Source of the DNA: Planctomycetota bacterium
GTDB taxonomy: Bacteria > Planctomycetota > UBA1135 > UBA2386
Reading direction: 5' to 3'
Length of the DNA: 5,097 nt
Assembly (NCBI GenBank): GCA_016793305.1
Contig: JAEUHU010000153.1
Coordinates: 1 to 5,097, forward strand
Part shown: positions 1 to 5,097 of the stretch, one piece after another
How positions within the stretch are numbered: position 1 is the stretch's first letter
Layout of the letters: every line of letters begins with the position of its first letter
Notes under the pieces: generated by a model
Database searches by the model: none
What the model was told of the DNA's origin: nothing
What the model saw: the letters and a program-made list of their open reading frames with translations, nothing else
Position numbers and translations under genes: made by a program

Positions 1-288
1 GTCACCGACTCCCTGAAGGAGTCGTTGAAGGAGACGATCAACGGCAAGATCGAGGACGGCTATCAGCATTTCGTGCTGAACCTCGACAACGTCAAGATCA
101 TCGACTCCTGCGGAGTCGGCCTGATCATCGTCGCCAACAACCTGACGTCGTCGCGGAACTGCAAGCTCTACCTGAGCAACATCAAGCCGTTCATCGTCAA
201 GATCTTCGAGATCATGCGCATCAGCAAGCACCTGTCGATCTTCGACAAGGAAGACGACGCGCTGGCGGCGATCAAGGCCGGCAGCTAG
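1..288 (+). CDS. STAS-domain protein (anti-anti-sigma factor-like), 5'-truncated by window
   Basis: The open frame runs from the first base to TAG at 286-288, giving 95 visible residues. The true start lies upstream, and the TTG at 25 is only an internal Leu codon. The visible part matches a STAS domain from its first helix on: an amphipathic helix (residues 3-20), a buried strand FVLNLDNVKIID (24-35), the hallmark D-S-x-G-V-G turn (DSCGVG, 35-40), then the next helix and strand and a C-terminal helix. STAS proteins of the SpoIIAA/RsbV type bind anti-sigma kinases and are switched by phosphorylation of the Ser just after that Asp. Here this is Ser36, which is retained. Roughly 15-25 residues (the first strands) should be missing. 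No RsbW-type anti-sigma kinase is visible, so the partner is unknown. The protein is rich in Ile and Lys (13 and 10 of 95), unlike its Ala/Arg-rich neighbours, but codons are still GC-ending. A STAS scaffold role outside sigma control is equally possible. Confidence 0.85.
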   Translation, partial: VTDSLKESLKETINGKIEDGYQHFVLNLDNVKIIDSCGVGLIIVANNLTSSRNCKLYLSNIKPFIVKIFEIMRISKHLSIFDKEDDALAAIKAGS

Positions 289-317
289 TCGCGCCAGCAC
301 CGCCGTCCGAAGCTGGT

Positions 318-335
318 CGCGGGGCGAACCTCGCG
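318..335 (+). terminator. GC-rich hairpin between the STAS and kinase genes, possible terminator or leader structure
   Basis: Bases 318-324 (CGCGGGG) pair with 329-335 (CCTCGCG) to give a 7-bp stem with one G-U pair, closed by the four-base loop CGAA. It lies 29 nt after the STAS stop codon and 29 nt before the kinase ATG. Only two T residues follow it, so it is not a classical intrinsic terminator. It could attenuate read-through, stabilise the upstream mRNA, or be a leader structure for the kinase. A weaker bulged stem (291-298 with 312-320) competes with it for bases 318-320. No convincing promoter was seen in the 76-nt gap. Confidence 0.35.
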
Positions 336-364
336 TTCCGCAATCCGAGATCGGTCCGTCTTGC

Positions 365-1936
365 ATGGCAACGACTGCGAGCATCCTGGTCCATGGCGCC
401 GAGAGCGGCCCCCAGGGCTGGCTCGCAGCGATGCTCGAGGCGCTCGGCACGAAGCCTCGTTGGCACGAAGCAGAGGACGACGTGCTGGCGCAGCTCGACA
501 CCGGCAGCGTCGACGTGGTGGTGCTGCCGGTCGACGGCGCGGCGACGAGCCATGGCCTCGCCGATGCGGCGCTCGGCAGCCGTGTGGCCGTGTTGGGAAC
601 GGCCGCGGACCCCACCGACCCGGCGATCCTCGCCGCGGCCCTCGAGCACGGGGCGCTCGGCGTGGTCGGTCCCGGGACCGGGCTCGCGGAGGCCGAGCGC
701 GTGCTGCGCCGAGCCTTGGCGGTGCGTCGCCGTGGGGTCACCCCGCTCGAGGAGCTGCAGCGATTGCGGTTCCAGTCGGAAGAGCTGCGGCGGCGATGTG
801 TGCAACAGGCCGAGCGCTTCCAGGAACACCAGGAGACCTTCTTCCTCGACCTGTCGCGGATGATGACCATCATCACCAACATCATGGACGGCATCGTGTT
901 CGTCGACCGTGCCGGCAACGTCACGCTGATGAACCCGGTCGCCGAGGACCTGCTCGGCGCGAAGTCGTTCGTCGCCATCGGCAAGCCGATCACGGCCCTG
1001 CAGGGGCGCCGCGACCTGCTGCAGACGCTGGCCGCCGACCATGCGCGCATGGGCACCCAGAAGGAGGTCGTGCAGACGGTGGAGGTGCACCACAGCGAGC
1101 AGGACCTGCTCTACATCAAGTGCATGACGAGCCGCGTGCACGACTACCGCGGGCAGCCTGCCGGCGTGCTGACGGTGCTCCGCGACGTGACCGCAGAGTT
1201 CAAGACCGACCAGCTGAAGAACCAGTACCTGTCGATCGTCGCGCACGAACTGCGCACGCCGCTGACCGGCATCAAGACGTTCGCGACGATGATGACGAAG
1301 GGCACGCTCGGTACCCTGACCGAACGCCAAAGCCGCGTCTGCGAGTCGATCCGCGAACAGTCGGTGCGCCTCGAGCACCAGATCGACAAGCTGATCAACC
1401 TGGGCAACCTGGAGTCGGCCGACTACGGCCAGGACCGTGAGGTGATCCCGGTCGCCGAGTTCTTCGCCGGGCTGCTGGCCCCGTTCGAGCAACCCGCCCG
1501 CGACCGGCACATCCGCCTGTCCTTCCAGGTCGAGGGCGACGACGAGTGCCTGTTCGCCGACCGTTCGGACCTGCGGCGCGCCTGCCAGGCGCTGGTCGAG
1601 AACGCGGTCAAGTTCGCCCGCGACGGTGGGGTGGTCGAGGTCACGGTCGAGTCGAGGGCGTCCGGCCTGCGGTTCCGCGTCCGGGACGACGGCATCGGCA
1701 TCGACCCGCGCTACCACCGCCGGATCTTCGAGAAGTTCTTCCAGGTCGAGGACCCGCTGACCCGCCACCACGGCGGGGCCGGGCTCGGTCTGTTCGTCGC
1801 CCGCGGCATCGTCGAAGCGCACGGAAGTCGCATCGAAGTCTCCAGCCAGCTGGGCCAAGGTGCCGATTTCTCCTTCGTGCTGCCCTTGCACCGGCAGCTC
1901 GTGTCCGCCGGGCCGACCGTCACCCAGTCGCAGTGA
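365..1936 (+). CDS. soluble PAS-domain sensor histidine kinase with receiver-like N-terminus
   Basis: This 523-residue kinase autophosphorylates on His and should pass the phosphate to the adjacent response regulator. Domains in order: a receiver-like alpha/beta fold lacking the phospho-acceptor Asp (about 4-123), a charged helical linker likely to form a coiled coil (127-165), a PAS domain (about 166-278, ending in the usual LRDVT), a HisKA dimerisation domain with the H-box HELRTPLTG (His294), and a HATPase_c domain with N-box LVENAVKFA (Asn413), G1 box DDGIGID (441-447), F-box FEKFF (455-459) and G2 box GGAGLGL (470-476). All catalytic motifs look intact. No signal peptide or membrane segment is visible, so it should sense a cytosolic input. 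The ATG at 365 has no clear Shine-Dalgarno sequence. The next in-frame ATG (431) would remove the first strand and helix of the N-terminal domain, so 365 is preferred. The response regulator begins 8 nt after its stop. Confidence 0.95.
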   Translation: MATTASILVHGAESGPQGWLAAMLEALGTKPRWHEAEDDVLAQLDTGSVDVVVLPVDGAATSHGLADAALGSRVAVLGTAADPTDPAILAAALEHGALGVVGPGTGLAEAERVLRRALAVRRRGVTPLEELQRLRFQSEELRRRCVQQAERFQEHQETFFLDLSRMMTIITNIMDGIVFVDRAGNVTLMNPVAEDLLGAKSFVAIGKPITALQGRRDLLQTLAADHARMGTQKEVVQTVEVHHSEQDLLYIKCMTSRVHDYRGQPAGVLTVLRDVTAEFKTDQLKNQYLSIVAHELRTPLTGIKTFATMMTKGTLGTLTERQSRVCESIREQSVRLEHQIDKLINLGNLESADYGQDREVIPVAEFFAGLLAPFEQPARDRHIRLSFQVEGDDECLFADRSDLRRACQALVENAVKFARDGGVVEVTVESRASGLRFRVRDDGIGIDPRYHRRIFEKFFQVEDPLTRHHGGAGLGLFVARGIVEAHGSRIEVSSQLGQGADFSFVLPLHRQLVSAGPTVTQSQ

Positions 1937-1944
1937 GTTCCGTC

Positions 1945-2319
1945 ATGCAACGAACCGTCCTGATCATCGAAGACGAGAAGCTGATCATCGTCTCCACCCA
2001 GATGGTGCTCGAGGCAGCGGGCTTCCGCGTCGAGTCCGCGACCAACGGCGAGGACGGCATCGCGAAGGCGAAGAGCCAGACTCCGGACCTGATCCTGCTC
2101 GACATCATGATGCCGGGCATCGACGGTTGGGAGACGCTGACCCGCCTGAAGCGCGATGCGGCGACCGCCGGCATCCCGGTGGTGATCTTCACGGCGCGCG
2201 AGCACTCCCGTGGCCATCAGAAGAGCGCCGAGATGGGGGCCGCCGACTACTTCCGCAAGCCGTTCGAGCCGGACGAGCTGATCGAGCTGGTCGAGAAGCA
2301 CTGCGGCCAGAAGGCCTGA
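1945..2319 (+). CDS. single-domain CheY-like response regulator
   Basis: A 124-residue stand-alone receiver with every phosphorylation residue present: acidic pair Glu9-Asp10 (IIEDE), phospho-acceptor Asp53 (LLDIMMPG), Thr83 (FTA) and Lys105 (RKPF). The hydrophobic pattern of a full five-strand receiver is there, and the protein ends right after helix 5, so it has no DNA-binding or enzymatic output. It probably receives phosphate from the kinase encoded 8 nt upstream. Like CheY, DivK or Spo0F it must act by docking on another protein or by relaying phosphate onward. The partner is not proven; the HD-family protein encoded 28 nt downstream is the best local candidate. Start choice: ATG at 1945, preceded by a weak GTGAG. 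An in-frame GTG at 1933 overlaps the kinase stop as GTGA and would add four residues, so translational coupling from that codon is a real alternative. Confidence 0.95.
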   Translation: MQRTVLIIEDEKLIIVSTQMVLEAAGFRVESATNGEDGIAKAKSQTPDLILLDIMMPGIDGWETLTRLKRDAATAGIPVVIFTAREHSRGHQKSAEMGAADYFRKPFEPDELIELVEKHCGQKA

Positions 2320-2336
2320 CGCCGGAACGGGCCAGC

Positions 2337-2340
2337 GAGG
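2337..2340 (+). promoter_or_regulatory. ribosome binding site (GAGG) of the HD-family gene
   Basis: GAGG lies 7 nt before the GTG at 2348, which supports this non-ATG codon as the start. It sits in the 28-nt spacer after the response regulator stop. Confidence 0.6.
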
Positions 2341-2347
2341 CGCCGCC

Positions 2348-3385
2348 GTGCAAGCCTGTGTCGTCACGTTGTGGGCCCTGATCGCCGCGTGCCGCAACGG
2401 CGAGCCGGCCGAGCGTTCGGTCGCGGCCGAAGCCGCCGCCGCGGCGGTGCAGGCGCACCTCGGGTTGTTCGGTTCGCTGTGCCTGCCGGTGGTGGCCTCC
2501 GTGCTGGCCGTCGACACCGCCGGGTTCGGCGTCGACGGGGTCGCCGCCACCCACGGCCTCGCCGCCACCTGGCGTGCGGCGGGCGTCGCCGAGGTGCAGC
2601 CGCTGCCCGGGGTCACGGCGGACGACCTGCTCGGGTGGGCGCTCGCGATGGTGGAAGCGGGTTCGGGGCGACCGGTCGCCCTGCGTGGGTTGCCGTTCGT
2701 CCGGGTCGTGCCGGTGGAACGGTCGGCCGACCTCGAGGGGCCGCCGCACACGCTGGCGCGCGGCCAGGCGGTCGGGGCCGGCTCGGCGCTGCGCTCGTTC
2801 TACGTCCAGCACCGGCTGATCAACGGACTGCCGACGCTGCCGGGTGTGGCCCCGGCGACCGCCAAGGCGGTCGTGCAGATGGTGGTCGACCGGTTGCTCG
2901 CGGTGCCTGGCGGGCTCGAGCCGCTGACTCTGCTGCAGCAGGACGGCGGACTGCTGCAGAGCGGCATCCGCGTCGCGGTGCTGACGGTGTTGACGGCACG
3001 CGCGGCGGGCTGGCCGGACGAGGCCCTGGCCGACGTCGGCGTCGCCGGGCTGCTCCACGACGTCGGGGCGTTGCTCGACGAGGCCGACCCGGGGCCGGCG
3101 GCCTTCTCGTGGCTGCTCGAGCGCGGGGCCTGTGACCTGTGGCTGCGCTGTGCGCTGGTGGCGCGCCGCTGGCGATGCGACCACGGTGCCCTCGACGAAG
3201 TCGGCAACGGCGGGCTCGCGGTGGCGGCGCTGGTGCGGGTCGCCGCCAGCATCGAGGCCGAGCTGCGGGCCGCGAACGGCGGCAGCGTCGACCTGGCCGC
3301 GCGCCTCGACGCGCTCGCCCTGGCGGGTGCGTTCCCGGCCGAGCTGGTCGCTGCGGTGCCGCCGACCGTGTTCGCGTCCTGCTGA
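2348..3385 (+). CDS. HD-GYP-related HD-domain protein, probably catalytically degenerate
   Basis: A 345-residue protein starting at a GTG with a GAGG site 7 nt upstream. Residues 1-130 show alternating helices and short strands without an enzyme motif, resembling the N-terminal regions that precede HD domains in some high-GC bacterial signalling proteins. Residues 150-330 follow the HD-GYP layout: a helix before LLQQDGG (195-201), SGIRVAVLTVL where active members have H-S-x-x-V-A, then LADVGVAGLLHDVG with the HD pair at His237-Asp238. HD-GYP enzymes hydrolyse cyclic di-GMP. Here the first metal-binding His appears replaced by Ser205, the usual HDIGK lacks its Lys, no GYP motif is present (a poor match at 278-289 keeps His279), and the late Asp aligns with Ala300. 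It is therefore more likely a binding or regulatory protein than a phosphodiesterase. It has a single Lys (173) and is very rich in Ala, Val and Leu. No membrane segment is convincing. Its place after kinase and regulator suggests an output role. The family call is moderately secure, the function is not. Confidence 0.75.
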   Translation: MQACVVTLWALIAACRNGEPAERSVAAEAAAAAVQAHLGLFGSLCLPVVASVLAVDTAGFGVDGVAATHGLAATWRAAGVAEVQPLPGVTADDLLGWALAMVEAGSGRPVALRGLPFVRVVPVERSADLEGPPHTLARGQAVGAGSALRSFYVQHRLINGLPTLPGVAPATAKAVVQMVVDRLLAVPGGLEPLTLLQQDGGLLQSGIRVAVLTVLTARAAGWPDEALADVGVAGLLHDVGALLDEADPGPAAFSWLLERGACDLWLRCALVARRWRCDHGALDEVGNGGLAVAALVRVAASIEAELRAANGGSVDLAARLDALALAGAFPAELVAAVPPTVFASC

Positions 3386-3413
3386 GCCGCGGTGCTCGTG
3401 ACCGCACCGCGCG
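3386..3413. terminator. inverted repeat filling the convergent gap, likely shared bidirectional terminator
   Basis: Between the two convergent stop codons, bases 3388-3395 (CGCGGTGC) are the exact reverse complement of 3404-3411 (GCACCGCG), giving an 8-bp GC-rich stem with an 8-nt loop (3396-3403). After a two-base mismatch on each side the pairing resumes for three bases: the TGA of the HD gene (3383-3385) faces the TCA that is the permease stop on the other strand (3414-3416). The structure is symmetric and could serve both transcripts. Neither side has a T-tract, so ending may rely on the stem alone, on Rho, or on transcript collision. Confidence 0.5.
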
Positions 3414-4676
3414 TCACTCGTGGCGCAGGGCCTCGACCGGGTCCATGTTCGCCGCGCGCCACGCCGGGTAGAGCCCGAACACGACGCCGACCGCCGCCGA
3501 GATGCCGAACGCCAGCAGCACGTGCTGCGGCTCGATCGAGGTCTTCTGGTGGAACCACTTCTCGATCGCCAGCGGCACCACCACGCCGAGCCCGACGCCG
3601 GCCACGCCGCCGAGTGCCGACAGCACGCCGGCTTCGACCAGGAACTGCTGCACGATGTGCTTCTTCTTGGCGCCGAGTGCCCGCCGGATGCCGATCTCGC
3701 GCGTGCGCTCGGTGACCGTCGCGAGCATCACGTTCATGATGCCGATGCCGCCGACCAGCAGGCTGATCGAGGCGATCACCGCGAGCACCAGGTTGAACAT
3801 CTTCTGGGTCGCCTCGGCCTTCTGCAGCAGTTCGAGCGGCACCGTGATCTCGACGTCCTTCTTGGCACCGTGAGCCGGCTTCAGCATGTAGTCGATCACC
3901 GCGGCGGCGGTCTCGACCGACTCCATCGCCGGCATCTTGACCTTGATCTCGTGCAGCTCGACCTGCTCGTAGCGATTGGTCGCCGGGTTGCGGATCGTGT
4001 CGCCGAAGCGGCGGCGTGAACTGCTCATCGGGATGAACGCGCACTCGTCGAGCGTGGTGCCGTTCGGCGACGCGGCGCGGCCCTGGTAGCCGAGCACGCC
4101 GACCACCTCGAAGCGGTCCTCGATGCCGACCAGGATCGTCTGGCCGATCGGGTCCTCGAGCGGGAACAGCTTCTTCGCGAGGCTGTTGCCGAGCACGCAC
4201 ACGTTGGTCTGCCGGGTGAGGTCGAGGTCGACCAGCCAGCGGCCCTCCTGGACCTTCAGGTTGGTCGCTTCGAGGAACGCCGGCTCGGTGCCGACGATCA
4301 TCGTCTGGGCCCAGGCCTCGCCGTGCACGATGCCGCGCTCGAACTCGCGCACGCGCACGACGGTCGCTTCAGGCAGCAGGTTCTGGATGCGGTCCGCCTC
4401 CGGGTAGAACAGGCCGTAGCCGAGCACGCTCCACATGCTCGACGTCGAGCTCTGCTGCGTCTCCTCCGGCTTCTTGCTGCGGATCAGCACGTTGGTGACG
4501 CCCATGTCGCGGTACTGCTTCAGCGTCTCCGCCGAAGCGCCCTCGCCGACGGCGAGCATCGCGATCACCGAGGCGACCCCGAACAGGATGCCGGCGGTCG
4601 TCAGCGTGCTGCGCAGCTTGTGCAGCATCAGGCTCTTCAGACCGAGCCGCACCATGCGCATCGTGTCGCCGATCAT
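3414..4676 (-). CDS. MacB-type ABC transporter permease (FtsX-like)
   Basis: A 420-residue inner-membrane permease of the MacB/LolCDE superfamily, which couples ATP hydrolysis in the cytoplasm to movement of substrates outside the membrane. Layout: cytosolic N-terminal helix (LGLKSLMLHKLRSTLT), TM1 about 25-44, a large extracytoplasmic MacB_PCD-type domain (about 46-290), then the FtsX domain with TM2 about 295-318, the conserved cytosolic stretch ERTREIGIRRALGA (323-336), TM3 about 347-371 and TM4 about 386-405, ending in the typical DPVEALRHE. The fused N-terminal ATPase of true MacB is absent and is encoded just upstream as a separate gene. The start at 4676 is chosen because it overlaps that gene's stop as ATGA, has a perfect GGAGG 6 nt before it, and begins the protein where the family usually does; longer in-frame starts would add an Arg-rich tail read from the ATPase gene. 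A Ser/Thr/Gln-rich stretch (73-83) follows the first extracytoplasmic strand. The substrate (peptide, lipoprotein, drug or siderophore) cannot be told from sequence. Confidence 0.93.
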   Translation of the reverse strand: MIGDTMRMVRLGLKSLMLHKLRSTLTTAGILFGVASVIAMLAVGEGASAETLKQYRDMGVTNVLIRSKKPEETQQSSTSSMWSVLGYGLFYPEADRIQNLLPEATVVRVREFERGIVHGEAWAQTMIVGTEPAFLEATNLKVQEGRWLVDLDLTRQTNVCVLGNSLAKKLFPLEDPIGQTILVGIEDRFEVVGVLGYQGRAASPNGTTLDECAFIPMSSSRRRFGDTIRNPATNRYEQVELHEIKVKMPAMESVETAAAVIDYMLKPAHGAKKDVEITVPLELLQKAEATQKMFNLVLAVIASISLLVGGIGIMNVMLATVTERTREIGIRRALGAKKKHIVQQFLVEAGVLSALGGVAGVGLGVVVPLAIEKWFHQKTSIEPQHVLLAFGISAAVGVVFGLYPAWRAANMDPVEALRHE

Positions 4677-5097
4677 GCTCCGCCTCCGCTCGACGCCGCC
4701 TGCCGGTTGTCGACCAGCTGTTCGACCTTGCCGTCGCGCAGCCACAGCGTGTGGTCGGCGCGTTCGGCGACCTTCGGGTTGTGGGTGACGACGACGATCG
4801 TGACCCCGTCCTTGCGCAGGTCGTCGAACAGGTCGAGGATCTCGCGCTCGGTGTTGCTGTCGAGGTTGCCGGTCGCCTCGTCGGCGAGCAGGAACAGCGG
4901 GTCGTTCATCAGGGCGCGGGCGATCGCCACACGCTGCTGCTGGCCGCCGGACAGCTCGAGCGGGCGGTGTTCGAGGCGTTTGCCGAGGCCGACGCGCTCG
5001 GCCAGGTACTCGGCCTTCTTGCGCGACTCGGGGCCGACGCGGCCCTGGTAGAACAGCGGCACCTCGAGGTTCTCGAGCACGGTCAGCTGCGGGATCA
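4673..5097 (-). CDS. ABC transporter ATP-binding protein (MacB/LolD type), N-terminus outside window
   Basis: The C-terminal 140 residues of an ATPase are visible; the gene reads in from the right edge, so the Walker A motif and most of the Q-loop lie outside. The first visible residues, IPQLTVLENLEVPL, are the stretch that follows the Q-loop in LolD/MacB/FtsE-type ATPases. The GTG at 5080 is an internal Val codon, not a start. Next come the ABC signature LSGGQQQR (4931-4954), Walker B FLLADE (4877-4894) with catalytic Glu, the D-loop GNLD, and the H-loop His in VVVTHN. The motif is DEATGNLD where family members usually have DEPTGNLD. The C-terminus is short and Ser/Gly-rich, with no extra domain. 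It powers the permease encoded next on the same strand; the ATGA overlap points to coupled translation and matched amounts. A periplasmic adaptor gene often precedes such ATPases and would lie beyond the window. Confidence 0.95.
   Translation of the reverse strand, partial: IPQLTVLENLEVPLFYQGRVGPESRKKAEYLAERVGLGKRLEHRPLELSGGQQQRVAIARALMNDPLFLLADEATGNLDSNTEREILDLFDDLRKDGVTIVVVTHNPKVAERADHTLWLRDGKVEQLVDNRQAASSGGGA
4683..4687 (-). promoter_or_regulatory. ribosome binding site (GGAGG) of the permease gene
   Basis: On the minus strand a perfect GGAGG lies 6 nt before the ATG at 4676. It sits inside the 3' end of the ATPase gene and decides the permease start. Confidence 0.75.

Noticed and set aside
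14..33. TGAAGGAG repeated 12 nt apart
   Set aside because: It encodes the repeated Leu-Lys-Glu pattern of the first STAS helix and is explained by coding.
361..1440. 359-codon plus-strand frame overlapping the kinase out of frame
   Set aside because: It is an Arg/Gly/Ala/Pro-rich shadow of the kinase gene with no family resemblance.
272..1891. 539-codon open frame on the minus strand opposite the histidine kinase
   Set aside because: Its translation is low-complexity and rich in Arg, Asp, Val, Leu and His with no recognisable domain. It is fully antisense to a kinase with intact motifs, and such frames are expected in high-GC genes.
1546..1944. N-terminal extension of the response regulator frame back into the kinase gene
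   Set aside because: The extension is Arg/Pro/Gly-rich out-of-frame reading of the kinase ATPase domain, and the receiver fold starts precisely at 1945.
1711..2751. 346-codon minus-strand frame across the kinase end, the regulator and the HD gene
   Set aside because: It spans three genes on the other strand and has no coherent domain.
2189..3184. 331-codon minus-strand frame antisense to the HD gene
   Set aside because: It is Arg/Gln/His-rich with no domain, whereas the plus-strand frame has a ribosome site and HD-family motifs.
2800..4200. 466-codon minus-strand frame running through the permease and into the HD gene
   Set aside because: It crosses a convergent gene boundary and its translation is an Arg/Gly-rich shadow of the permease.
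4677..4745. 23-residue N-terminal extension of the permease
   Set aside because: It is an Arg/Gly-rich out-of-frame reading of the ATPase gene. The ATGA overlap and the GGAGG site support the start at 4676.
3414..5097. Dedicated lipoprotein-release (LolCDE) identification of the exporter
   Set aside because: LolD, MacB and related exporters share these motifs. One permease without a visible second permease or adaptor does not allow a specific call.

Overview
The window is a gene-dense bacterial chromosomal segment with high GC content, clearly above 60% by eye, and strongly GC-ending codons. It has six protein genes, two of them cut by the window edges. Long open frames antisense to the real genes are a by-product of the base composition. 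The taxon cannot be fixed from this sequence. A high-GC Gram-negative-type phylum such as Planctomycetota or Myxococcota would fit, because the MacB-type permease/ATPase pair and the two-part HD-domain signalling protein are common there. This is inference only.

The left two thirds (1-3385, plus strand) form a compact signalling cluster. In order it holds the C-terminal part of a STAS-domain (anti-anti-sigma-like) protein, a soluble PAS-containing histidine kinase, a single-domain CheY-like response regulator, and an HD-GYP-related protein with an apparently degraded catalytic site. The kinase and regulator are 8 nt apart and the HD gene follows 28 nt later, so these three are probably one operon. 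The STAS gene lies 76 nt upstream of the kinase, with a strong hairpin in the gap, so its membership is less certain. A plausible scheme is that the kinase senses a cytosolic signal through its PAS domain and its receiver-like N-terminus, then phosphorylates Asp53 of the regulator. The regulator has no output domain and must act by binding a partner. The adjacent HD-family protein is the obvious candidate, since REC and HD-GYP domains are fused in RpfG-type regulators.

The right third (3414-5097, minus strand) converges on this cluster. It encodes an ABC exporter of the MacB/LolCDE superfamily: an ATPase, with its N-terminus outside the window, followed through an ATGA overlap by a four-helix MacB-type permease. 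The two transcription units meet in a 28-nt gap that is almost entirely one GC-rich inverted repeat, probably a shared two-way terminator.

No RNA genes, mobile elements, CRISPR arrays or long repeats were seen. The least conventional content is the kinase's pseudo-receiver N-terminus and the split, apparently non-catalytic version of a REC/HD-GYP module.
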